DNA of 64,000 nt from JAPSGM01 sp963777045. Lineage in GTDB: Bacteria > Chloroflexota > Limnocylindria > QHBO01. Position 1 is the stretch's first letter. Each line of letters starts with the position of its first letter. The position numbers were made by a program, and so were the translations under genes. Of the stretch, positions 30,211-37,582 are shown one piece after another. Location: the NCBI GenBank assembly GCA_963777045.1, contig CAVZPD010000022.1, positions 248,001 through 312,000 of the forward strand. Reading direction: 5' to 3'. Under the pieces are notes generated by a model. It was given only the letters and a program-made list of their open reading frames with translations, was not told the DNA's origin and made no database searches.

Positions 30211-31572
30211 ATGCTGCCGAGCCGCGTGTCGCGCGCCGTCCTGGCCTTCCTGCCGAAGGGTGGAGTCCTCCTCTCCGCCCTGCTGTTCGGCAGCTACGCG
30301 ATGGGCCTGCTGCGCGACCGGACCTTCGCGCGCACCTTCGGCGCCGGCTCAGAGCTGGACGCCTACAACGCCGCGTTCGTGCTGCCCGAGCTCCTGCTCG
30401 ACGTCCTCGTGGAGGCAGGCCTGGCGGCGCCCTTCATCCCGATCTTCCTACGGCTCCGGTCTTCCGAGCACGCGGACCAGGCCGATGACTTCGCGCGCGC
30501 AATCCTGAGCGGCGGCGTGGCGGTCATGGGGACCGCCGCCATCGTGATGTTCGTCTTCGCCGATGCCACGACCTCGCTGATCGCGCCCGGCTTCAGTGGC
30601 GAGCAGCGCCAGCTGTACGTCTCGCTCTTCCGGGTCATGCTGGTGACGCCCATCCTGTTCGCGGCTTCGCTGACGCTGGGACAGGTGCTCCTCGCCGAGC
30701 AGCGCTTCTTCTGGTACGGCATCCCGCCGCTGCTCTACAACGGCGGGATCATCATCGGCACGCTCGCCTTCAGCGGCTCGCTCGGCATCTACGGGCCGGC
30801 AGTCGGTGCCGTGCTGGGTGCTGCGCTGCACCTGGGCAGCCGCTTCATCGGCCTGCGCAACAGCTCGTTTCGCATCCGCTTCGGCTGGAGCGCCCCGACG
30901 TGGTCGCTGCGCGAATTCGGGCGGTTGATGCTGCCCAAGATGGTGAGCCACCCGGTGGAACCGATGACCTTCCTCTTCTTCACCAACGTCGCCTCGGGCC
31001 TCGCGGCCGGGAGCGTGACGGTGGTGAGCTACGCGCGAAACTTCCAGAGCGTTCCCGTCAGCCTCATCGGGGTCGCCTTCGCGCTTGCCATCTTCCCGGC
31101 CCTCTCGACGGCCCATGCGCGAGGCGACCGACCGGGCTTCGCGCGCCTGCTCGGCCGCAACCTGGCGACGATCGCGCTGGTCACCTCCGCGGCCGCGGTC
31201 GTCGTCGCCCTCGTCGGCGCGGCCGCCATTCGCGTCCTGCTCGGTGGCGGCCAGTTCGGCGAGGCGGACATCCAGCGCACCGGGGCGGTGCTTGCCGCCT
31301 TCGCGATCTCCATCCCGTTCGAGAGCGTGACGCACCTGCTCAGCCGGGCGATCTACGCGACCGAGCACACCCTGCTTCAGGTCCTCGCCTCGCTGGCGGG
31401 CCTGACGGTGACCATCGGCTCCACGCTGGCACTGGTGGGCGAGGTCGGGATCATCGCGATCCCGCTCGGTTTCGGCATCGGGCAGGCGGTGAAGGTGATC
31501 CTGCTGGCGCTGGCGCTCGCGGTGCGCCTCCGCGCTCCGTGGCCGGAGGCCGCCCGCGACCCTGACCGATAG
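30211..31572 (+). CDS. murJ: Lipid II flippase MurJ (MviN)
   Basis: This 453-residue polytopic protein has the MurJ/MviN signature at its start: GLLRDRTFARTFGAGSELDAYNAAFVLPELLLDVLVEAGLAAPFIPIF. SYARNFQSVPVSLIGVAFALAIFPALS and IPFESVTHLLSRAIYATEHT are later family blocks. MurJ flips lipid II across the membrane for peptidoglycan synthesis. The ATG at 30211 is preferred over an upstream GTG (30169) because the family starts here and TACGAT lies 9 nt upstream. The last codons form one strand of the inverted repeat at 31564. Confidence 0.92.
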   Translation: MLPSRVSRAVLAFLPKGGVLLSALLFGSYAMGLLRDRTFARTFGAGSELDAYNAAFVLPELLLDVLVEAGLAAPFIPIFLRLRSSEHADQADDFARAILSGGVAVMGTAAIVMFVFADATTSLIAPGFSGEQRQLYVSLFRVMLVTPILFAASLTLGQVLLAEQRFFWYGIPPLLYNGGIIIGTLAFSGSLGIYGPAVGAVLGAALHLGSRFIGLRNSSFRIRFGWSAPTWSLREFGRLMLPKMVSHPVEPMTFLFFTNVASGLAAGSVTVVSYARNFQSVPVSLIGVAFALAIFPALSTAHARGDRPGFARLLGRNLATIALVTSAAAVVVALVGAAAIRVLLGGGQFGEADIQRTGAVLAAFAISIPFESVTHLLSRAIYATEHTLLQVLASLAGLTVTIGSTLALVGEVGIIAIPLGFGIGQAVKVILLALALAVRLRAPWPEAARDPDR

Positions 31573-31630
31573 ATCTTCGGGATCTCGCCCGAACCTCCGA
31601 TCAGGTGCCGACCTGGAACATCTATCGGTC
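31564..31630. repeat. Three-way-junction-like inverted repeat at the murJ stop
   Basis: An 11-base outer stem (GACCGATAGAT 31564-31574 with ATCTATCGGTC 31620-31630) encloses two hairpins. The first is TTCGGG-ATCTCG-CCCGAA (31576-31593) and the second CAGGT-GCCG-ACCTG (31602-31615). A further partial copy, GATCTATCGTCCAG, lies near 31683. The remaining bases up to 31781 hold only the AAAGGAG of the next gene. It could be a terminator, an RNA element or a mobile-element scar. Confidence 0.5.
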
Positions 31631-31781
31631 CAGGCGCAGTGCGCAGCGGCTCGAATGGCGTAGTCCGTGCTCAGCGTGCACCGATCTATCGTCCAGAACC
31701 GGGCCGGACGGCCGCTGATTGCCGTGCGCGTTCCTGCCCAATAGGCTGGTGGCCCGCGACGAAGCAGCGAAAGGAGCGCGC

Positions 31782-32180
31782 GTGGCTTTTCCCATCATCT
31801 ACCTGGACCATTCGGATGTTCGTCCCGGCCGCCTCGATGAGCTGCAGGTCGCCTTCCGCGAGCTGGCGGAGATCGTGGAACGCGAGGAACCGCAGCTGTT
31901 GACCTACGCCGCCTATTTCGACGACGACGGCACAACCTCGAGCGTCCTGCACGCGCATCGCGACGAGGCCTCGCTGCGGCGGCACATGCAGGTCATCGGT
32001 CCCCACCTGCCGCCCTTCGCGAAGCTCCTCCGGCTGCGCGAGATCGAGGTGTACGGCGAGATTGGTCCGGATCTCACGGATCAACTCGAAGCCAAGCTCG
32101 CGCTGCTCGGCGAGGAGGGGCTCACCGTCCACCGCCACGCGGCCGGCTTCCTGCGGCCCGTCGCCGCGCCAGCCAGCTAG
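31782..32180 (+). CDS. Antibiotic-biosynthesis-monooxygenase-like (dimeric alpha/beta barrel) protein
   Basis: This 132-residue protein starts at a GTG with AAAGGAG 6 nt upstream. The pattern SDVRPGRLDELQVAFRELAEIVEREEPQLLTYAAYFDDDG resembles the ABM/quinol monooxygenase fold: a helix followed by strands ending in a Y-x-x-F/Y segment. VLHAHRDEASLRRHMQVIG resembles the E-x-H-x3-H region. It is probably a small cytoplasmic stress or quinone-related enzyme. The family call rests on pattern only. It overlaps the convergent C39 gene by 4 bp. Confidence 0.55.
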   Translation: MAFPIIYLDHSDVRPGRLDELQVAFRELAEIVEREEPQLLTYAAYFDDDGTTSSVLHAHRDEASLRRHMQVIGPHLPPFAKLLRLREIEVYGEIGPDLTDQLEAKLALLGEEGLTVHRHAAGFLRPVAAPAS

Positions 32181-33136
32181 CGCGGCGTGGTGGGGATAAG
32201 CACCACGAAACGGCCGTCTCTATCGGGATAGATTCCTTCCGGTCGCGTCCAGCCCGGGCCGATGCCCTCGTAGCCGGGTGGGCCCTGGTGGACCGGCCAG
32301 TTGCGCTCGAGCTCCGAGAGGTCCTCGTAGTTCCCCGGCGGGTCCGACGCGCCCCAGATCGAGGAGACGCGCGGGTACCAGGGGTCCTGGATGTAGGCGC
32401 CGCTGACGGTTGCGTCGGGGAAGGTCCTCGGGTCGGCGTCGGCCCGGTAGCCGGTCATGACCCAGGTGTGGGCGCCCCACCACGGGAACATGACCACGGG
32501 CTTCTGCATCTCGCTGATGGCCACCGCCGAGTCGTGGAGGGCGTCGGTGTAGTCAGCATAGGCGCGCAGCTCGTAGCCGGGCTCGCCGTAGGCTGCCAGC
32601 GCAAGGGCGACGGCTCCGGGGCCCCAGCCGCCGTTGTGGCTGTCGTCCCAGGACTCCCACTCGCCGATGCGCCCGGCGATCTCGGTCTGGAATTCGACCG
32701 ACGTGTCGCCATGCCCGAGGATGGCGAGGACCATCTGGGTCCCGGCTGCCGCACACCACTTGTTCGTCGCCTCCGAGGCGAAGTAGGCAGCCGGGTCGTC
32801 CAGGATCTGGACGTCAACCGGTTCGCGGACGGGCGCGGGGGTGGGAGACGCGGTTGGATGGAGCGAGGGGGCGCTCTGCGCATCGAGACTCGGTCGAGCA
32901 GTCGGGCTCGGATCGGGCCTCGGCGTGATGACGACGGCGGCGCCGGTCTCTCGATCAGGTACCAGGTGCAGGGCGGCGCTCACGCGCAGGATGAGCAGAT
33001 CCATGCGGTCGCCGGCTCCGAGCACGTTGGCCCGGACGGCACCGAAGCCGATCAGGAGCGCGAGCACCACGGCCACCGCGGCGAACCAGCGGAGCCGCGG
33101 CTGGAGGCGTGCGTGTCGCGATGGATCGGGGGTCAT
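32177..33136 (-). CDS. Exported C39-like cysteine peptidase
   Basis: This 319-residue protein has an N-terminal TM/signal anchor (FAAVAVVLALLIGFGAV), a Ser/Pro/Thr linker (about 70-105) and a C39-like papain-fold domain. NKWCAAAGTQMVLAILG holds the catalytic Cys, and GAHTWVMTGYRAD the catalytic His followed by the D/N position. It should act outside the membrane. It is the last gene of the dsbB-tlpA operon, so its folding or activity may depend on those redox proteins. Confidence 0.78.
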   Translation of the reverse strand: MTPDPSRHARLQPRLRWFAAVAVVLALLIGFGAVRANVLGAGDRMDLLILRVSAALHLVPDRETGAAVVITPRPDPSPTARPSLDAQSAPSLHPTASPTPAPVREPVDVQILDDPAAYFASEATNKWCAAAGTQMVLAILGHGDTSVEFQTEIAGRIGEWESWDDSHNGGWGPGAVALALAAYGEPGYELRAYADYTDALHDSAVAISEMQKPVVMFPWWGAHTWVMTGYRADADPRTFPDATVSGAYIQDPWYPRVSSIWGASDPPGNYEDLSELERNWPVHQGPPGYEGIGPGWTRPEGIYPDRDGRFVVLIPTTPR

Positions 33137-33163
33137 CGGCTCATGCGGTCCGGCGCTCGAGGC

Positions 33164-33829
33164 TCAGCCGAGGGCCGCGGCGCCGGCCACGAGCTGGCTG
33201 AACTGGTCCATCCCGATCTCGCTCGTCAGCCGCTGTCGCACCACCCCATCCGGTCCCACGGCGACGAAGCCGGGGAAGTTGGCCATGCCGAGCGCGGCGA
33301 GGGCGGTATCGCTGCCGTCGTCGACGAGGGTGGGCTGCGACCAGCCCTCGCGTTCGAGCCAGGCAGAGGGCGGGAAATTCGTGCTCGCAGGCTGGATCGC
33401 CGTCGTGACGGCGACGATGTCGACGTTGGCAGGGACGTCGTTGGCGGCGAGCCAATCGACGAGGCGCGGCAGCTCGGCCTGGCAGTGGGAGCACCAGTGC
33501 GCGAGGATCACGATGACCTTCGCCCGTCCGTCGGCGCTGATCGTGAGTGGCTGGCCGTCGATGCCCGTTCCGGTGAGCGTGGGGAGGCGCTGCCCGACGG
33601 CGGGATCGGCGCCGCTGTCAGGCAGCTGCGGAAGGGGCTGGCCCGAGACCTGGACGCTGGCCGCCGGCTGCGCGACCTGCGGCGAGGAGGACGTGGCGAG
33701 GATGGCACCCGCCGCCGCGACCACGACGACGAGCACCAGGCCGCCGATGACCAGGAGCGGGGTGCGGCTCCCGCCCGCGGACCGCTCCGTCCGCTTGGGC
33801 ATTCCGCGGCTGCGCTGGGGCCGGGTCAT
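33164..33829 (-). CDS. TlpA/ResA-like membrane-anchored thioredoxin
   Basis: Starting at the ATG at 33829 (ATGA overlap with dsbB), the 221-residue product has one TM segment (LLVIGGLVLVVVVAAAGAILA). The thioredoxin-fold domain outside the membrane has Cys-x-x-Cys in ILAHWCSHCQAELP and the cis-Pro in NFPGFVAVGPDG. It likely reduces or forms disulfides in exported proteins together with the adjacent DsbB-type protein. Confidence 0.87.
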   Translation of the reverse strand: MTRPQRSRGMPKRTERSAGGSRTPLLVIGGLVLVVVVAAAGAILATSSSPQVAQPAASVQVSGQPLPQLPDSGADPAVGQRLPTLTGTGIDGQPLTISADGRAKVIVILAHWCSHCQAELPRLVDWLAANDVPANVDIVAVTTAIQPASTNFPPSAWLEREGWSQPTLVDDGSDTALAALGMANFPGFVAVGPDGVVRQRLTSEIGMDQFSQLVAGAAALG

Positions 33830-34392
33830 CGCCCTTCCTCTCGCTCGACAGCCGCGCGCGAGGTGAAGAACAGCAAGATGGTCGCGATCGTCATGAACCC
33901 GATGAGGGCCATGACCGGGATGGTCACGAATCCGAACCTCTCGATGTAGATGGCATTGCATGGAGCCTGGACTGAGCAGGAGCCGCTCGGCAGGCCGGGC
34001 AGGCGCTGTACGAGCACGTGGTAGCCGCTGATCGCCGCCCCGATGAGGGCCATGCTGGCCGCGTACGGCCGAATGCCACGGTCACCCCGCCAGGCAGCGA
34101 TCAGCAGCAGCAGCGCCAGCGGGTACATCGCAATGCGCTGGTACCAGCACAGGGCGCACGGGACGAAGCCGGCGACCTCGGACATGTAGAGGCTGCCGGC
34201 CATGGCGACGGCGGCCACCAGCCATGCCAGCCAGAGCGCGACGGGCGCCACCGCGGGACGTGCACGGTCGAAGGCATCGCGCAGGGTGCCCGAGACACCG
34301 GCAGCGCCAGCGAGCACCAGCCCGATCGCGCTGCCCGCCGAAGCCAGCAGGGCAAGCAGCGCGAGGAACGTGGAGACGGTGAGGACGCTCAC
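33826..34392 (-). CDS. dsbB: DsbB-type disulfide bond formation protein
   Basis: This 188-residue protein has four or five TM segments. PCALCWYQRIAMYPL is the quinone-proximal Cys-x-x-Cys of DsbB/BdbC, and CSVQAPC the second cysteine pair in an extracytoplasmic loop. It passes electrons from the TlpA-like partner to quinone. The GTG start at 34392 overlaps the stop of a 6-codon upstream ORF, suggesting translational coupling. Confidence 0.9.
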   Translation of the reverse strand: MSVLTVSTFLALLALLASAGSAIGLVLAGAAGVSGTLRDAFDRARPAVAPVALWLAWLVAAVAMAGSLYMSEVAGFVPCALCWYQRIAMYPLALLLLIAAWRGDRGIRPYAASMALIGAAISGYHVLVQRLPGLPSGSCSVQAPCNAIYIERFGFVTIPVMALIGFMTIATILLFFTSRAAVEREEGR

Positions 34393-34409
34393 CGCGGCTC
34401 GGTCGGCAT
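34389..34409 (-). CDS. Six-codon leaderless upstream ORF coupled to dsbB
   Basis: ATG CCG ACC GAG CCG CGG TGA encodes MPTEPR. TAGGAT (34417-34422 on the opposite strand) lies exactly 7 nt upstream, fitting the leaderless signature of this window. The TGA overlaps the dsbB GTG (GTGA), so ribosomes ending here could restart on dsbB. Confidence 0.4.
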   Translation of the reverse strand: MPTEPR

Positions 34410-34460
34410 GCGCCGCATCCTAGCGGCGAAGCGGGGGGTCGTCCAAGCGGGACCTGGACG

Positions 34461-35301
34461 TCAGCGGTGCACGTGGTGTTCGAGCCTGCGGCGGTCCGTG
34501 GTTTCGAGCTGGATGGTCGAATGTTCGAAGTCGAAGTCCTCGGCGAGGCAGGCGCACAGCTCGTCCAGGACTGCCGCGGGCTCCGCCGCTGCGGTGATCA
34601 CCACGTGCGCCGAGACGACGTGGATGCCCGACGTGAGCGTCCACGCGTGGAGATCGTGGGCGTCGATGACGCCGGGCGCTCCCAGGATGTGCGTGCGTAC
34701 CTCGTCGAGATCGATGCCCTTGGGCGTCGCCTGCAGCAGGATGTCGACCGCCTCGCGCAGCAGCGACCACGTGCGCGGCACGATGAGGACCGCGATGACG
34801 ATCGAGGCGAGCGCGTCGATCGGCGCCCAGCCGGTGAGCAGGATGACGGCAGCCGCCACGATGACCGCCACGGAGCCCAGGAGGTCTCCCAGCACTTCGA
34901 GGTAGGCGCCCCGCAGGTTGAGGCTCTGCGCGGCGCCCGCGTGGAGCAGGCGCAGCGAGACGACGTTGGCGACGAGTCCCAGGACGGCGATCGCGAGCAT
35001 CGGCAGGCCTACCACGTCAGGTGTGGAACCGATGCGCCGAACCGCCTCGACCAAGACGAACGCCGCGATCCCGAACAGGATCGCCGCGTTGGCGACCGAC
35101 GCGAAGATCTCCACCCGGTAGTAGCCGTACGACTTCGCCGCGGTCGCAGGCCGCCTGCGCGAACCAGATCGCGAGCAGGGCCAGGGAGATGCCGGCGGCA
35201 TCGGTGAGAAGGTGACCTGCATCGGCCAGCAGCGCCAGGCTGTTGGTCAGCAGCCCGCCGATCACCTCCGTCGCGAAGACGACGACGACCAGGGCGAGCA
35301 C
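34461..35301 (-). pseudogene. CDF cation efflux protein, frameshifted
   Basis: The N-terminal part (LALVVVVFATEVIGGLLTNSLALLADAGHLLTDAAGISLALLAIWFAQ) has the first metal-site HxxxD of the CDF/ZitB-CzcD family. The continuation (RPATAAKSYGYYRVEIFASVANA ... LHAWTLTSGIHVVSAHV) lies in another frame joined near 35147-35158. The His/Ser-rich leader (HSHSPES) typical of the family is readable upstream to about 35345 in the first frame but has no usable start, so a second error there is possible. Function would be export of Zn2+/Co2+-type cations. Confidence 0.8.
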
Positions 35302-35474
35302 GGCGACGAGGCGCGGCGCGCCCCGGGCCGCGGTCGATTCGGGCGAGTGACTGTGCCGCTCGCGCCTGGCGGGCGCGTCGCTACCGGTTCACCATCGGGC
35401 ACCACGCCACACATGATGTACCTCCGTCGCCGGTTCGTCAGGTCGAGCCTGTCGCGCCGGGGAGGGCGTCCTGC

Positions 35475-35480
35475 TAGAAT
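35475..35480 (+). promoter_or_regulatory. Candidate -10 of tRNA-Val
   Basis: TAGAAT lies 55 nt before the mature tRNA-Val 5' end. The -35 region is not clear. The 35302-35535 stretch otherwise holds only the 5' remnant of the efflux gene. Confidence 0.4.
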
Positions 35481-35535
35481 CCCGGTCTGCTCGCTGGGTC
35501 CGGTTCCAGGCCGAGTCCCAGCCGGAGCCCGATGT

Positions 35536-35612
35536 GGGCGGCTAGCTCAGCTGGTTAGAGCACTTGCTTGACATGCAAGAGGTCACTGGTTCGAGTCCAG
35601 TGTCGCCCACCA
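35536..35612 (+). tRNA. tRNA-Val(GAC) with encoded CCA
   Basis: This is a 77-nt cloverleaf. Acceptor GGGCGGC pairs with GTCGCCC (one G-T pair). The D arm TAGCTCAGCTGGTTAGAGC is canonical. The anticodon loop TTGACAT gives GAC, the T loop is TTCGAGT, and CCA is encoded at 35610-35612. No copy of its 3' end was seen elsewhere in the window. Confidence 0.96.
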
Positions 35613-35692
35613 CCTCTTTCGACCGCGTGATTCGGCAGCGCTGGTCGCCGCGGCGGGAGTTGTCGCCGCCGTCCTGGACGCTGGCCCGTCGC

Positions 35693-35789
35693 TCAGACGA
35701 AGAGGAAGAGCAGGCCGGCGAACAGGAACGGGTGCGCAGGCCGCGACGATCAGTGCCTTCTCGAGCCTGGTGATCTCACGAGGTTCCAT
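35693..35789 (-). pseudogene. Possible small membrane protein with a frameshift
   Basis: From the ATG at 35789 the frame reads MEPREITRLEKALIVAA. Another frame then continues AHPFLFAGLLFLFV to a stop at 35693. Joined, this is a basic N-terminus plus one TM helix of about 31 residues, but the span has one base too many. It may be noise or another indel like those in neighbouring genes. No Shine-Dalgarno is seen. Confidence 0.3.
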
Positions 35790-35832
35790 GCCGCTCAGCC
35801 ATGGAAGCAGGACACGGGCCACGTTGTCGGTA

Positions 35833-35851
35833 CCGGTGCCGCTGGCACCGG
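35833..35851 (-). terminator. Hairpin downstream of the c-di-AMP-receptor-like gene
   Basis: CCGGTGCC and GGCACCGG are perfect 8-base arms around a 3-base loop, located 20 bp after the gene ending at 35871 on the minus strand. There is no T tract. Confidence 0.45.
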
Positions 35852-35870
35852 AAATTGTGCGCGGAGCTCG

Positions 35871-36186
35871 TCAGACGCGCATGATGCCGCGCAGATCGGC
35901 GAGGAAGACGGTTGCGCCGCTGTTCCTCACGAAGGTCGGCTGGTCGCGCACCCGATACCTCCGCCGGCACCTCGACCTCGCGGGCCGAGCATTCCCGACC
36001 GATGATCTCAAGCACCGCCTGCTCGGCCGCCTCGTCTTCGACGGCGATCAGCAGGGTGGTGTTCTCGGCGTGGAAGTAGCCGCCGAACGACGGGATCTCC
36101 GTGAGCCGATGTCCCTCGTTGCGCAGGACCTCGACCACGTGCTCGGCATCGAGGTTGTTCACGATCGCGATGATCAGTCTGGCCAT
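35871..36186 (-). pseudogene. Cyclic-di-AMP receptor (PII-like, DUF970), frameshifted
   Basis: The N-terminal 70 residues (MARLIIAIVNNLDAEHVVEVLRNEGHRLTEIPSFGGYFHAENTTLLIAVED) match the small PII-like family that binds cyclic di-AMP (PstA/DarA/CdaA-associated receptors). The expected C-terminus, VRDQPTFVRNSGATVFLADLRGIMRV, is in another frame ending at 35871. The junction is near 35957-35968. With the shift corrected the length (about 104) fits the family. An AGGAG precedes the ATG. If functional, it implies c-di-AMP signalling in this organism. Confidence 0.8.
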
Positions 36187-36571
36187 CTGGCTGCTCCTGT
36201 CGTCTCGGGCGGGCGCGGTCGCGGACCGACAGCTGTCTCGTCCACGGCAAGGCTAGCGGTTTGGCCCGGCTCCCGGGACGGCGGTGCCGAGCGATGCCTC
36301 GAGTCGGCGGTCAGTCCGGTCGGCGTTGGGTAAGGCGCATGCCGAAGAGCACGGCCACCACCGAACCGCCCATGGCGGCGATCCATGCCAGGTCCTGGAG
36401 CACGAGGAGGCTCATGCCGGAAGGGTCCCGGGCAGGCGACAGGAGCCATAGGGCCAGATGGCCTTCGTTCCATGGCCATGGTCCCCCCGTGAGTCGGCCC
36501 GAGCGTCACTGGGCGCGGTTTCGCGCGCGCGACGGCGTTCCTGCGTGGGCGGGAGATGGCGAGATGAACCG
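36187..36571. other. Intergenic stretch before the iron-type ABC importer
   Basis: About 385 bp between divergent genes. It holds one short leftward ORF with a TM helix (36311-36415, separate entry). No repeat or hairpin of note was seen. Confidence 0.4.
36311..36415 (-). CDS. Possible 34-residue single-TM protein
   Basis: The ORF encodes MSLLVLQDLAWIAAMGGSVV and continues AVLFGMRLTQRRPD. This is a hydrophobic helix followed by a positively charged tail, typical of small bitopic membrane proteins. There is no strong Shine-Dalgarno and no known family, so it could be chance in this GC-rich sequence. Confidence 0.35.
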   Translation of the reverse strand: MSLLVLQDLAWIAAMGGSVVAVLFGMRLTQRRPD

Positions 36572-37576
36572 ATGTCTCGCACCGCGTTCGTCCTGCTCGC
36601 CCTGCTCCTCTCCGCTTGCGCGGCAACCGGGCCGGACCGGCGTTCGGCGGGCAGCAGCGCGGCGGGAGACCAGCCGCCCGCGGGCGTCGATCCGCCTCTA
36701 CACCTCGGTGACGCAGGACACGGTCGACGCCGTGCTCGTCGCCTTCTCCGATGCCTTTCCCGACGTGACGCGTGGAGACCTTCCGCGCCCCGACCGGCGA
36801 GCTGGACGCCCGCATCGCGAGCGAGCGCCGTAGCGGCGAGGTCCTGGGCGACGTGCTGTGGGGAACCGATCCGCTCTCGATGGAGGCCTACGCGTCGGAT
36901 GATCTCTTCCTGCGCTGGACGCCCGAGGAGGCGGCCGCGGTGCCAGCGGCGTACCGCACCGACACCTTCTGGGGGACGCGCATCCTGAACATGGTGATCG
37001 TGGCCGGGGCCGATGTGCTGCCGCGGCCCACCGACTGGTCTGATCTGACCGACCCGGCCTACGCGAGCAGCGTCGTGATCCCGGATCCCGGGTTCGCCGG
37101 GTCAGCCTTTGGAGCGCTCGGCTACTTCGCCACCGCTCCCGACTATGGAATGGACTACTACCGCGAGCTCAAGTCGAATGGCGCTGTCCAGGTACAGGCC
37201 ATCCCCGAGGTCCTGACCGATGTCGCCGAAGGTGCGTACGCGGCTGGCATGACGCTGGACAAGGTCGCTCGCGATGCGATCGCGCAGGGATCGCCGGTGA
37301 AGCCTGGTGTGGCCCGAATCGGGCGCCGTCGCCATCTACAGCCCGATTGCCGTGTTCACGGGCAGTGCCAACTCGGATGCGGCGAGGGCTTTCGCGAACT
37401 TCGTCCTGGGGACGGCGGCCCAGGAAGCCATCGCGTCGACCGGATGGCAGCCCATCCGACGCGACATTACCGGCGGTCCTCCGGTGCAGGGAGCCCAGGT
37501 CTCCCCCGACTGGTCGACCGTCTTCCAGCAGCAGGAGCAGCTGCTGGAGCAGTACCGAACCATCTTCGGAGGCTGA
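36572..37576 (+). pseudogene. Iron-type ABC substrate-binding lipoprotein, three frameshifts
   Basis: The gene begins MSRTAFVLLALLLSAC (lipobox). It continues in a second frame (IRLYTSVTQDTVDAVLVAFSDAFPDVT), then a third (VETFRAPTGELDARIASERRSGEVLGDVLWGTDPLSMEAY ... VARDAIAQGSP). It ends in a fourth segment (WPESGAVAIYSPIAVFTGSANSDAARAFANFVLG ... YRTIFGG). Breaks are near 36676-36692, 36768-36772 and 37302-37309. The assembled protein is a Fe3+-type (FbpA/AfuA-like) receptor, and the permease and ATPase that follow complete the importer. Three indels in 1 kb make sequencing error more likely than decay. Confidence 0.82.
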
Positions 37577-37582
37577 TGCATC

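Noticed and set aside
35583..35822. Leftward ORF ending in TLDSNQ next to tRNA-Val
   Set aside because: Translation of the tRNA 3' end on the opposite strand; no protein features.
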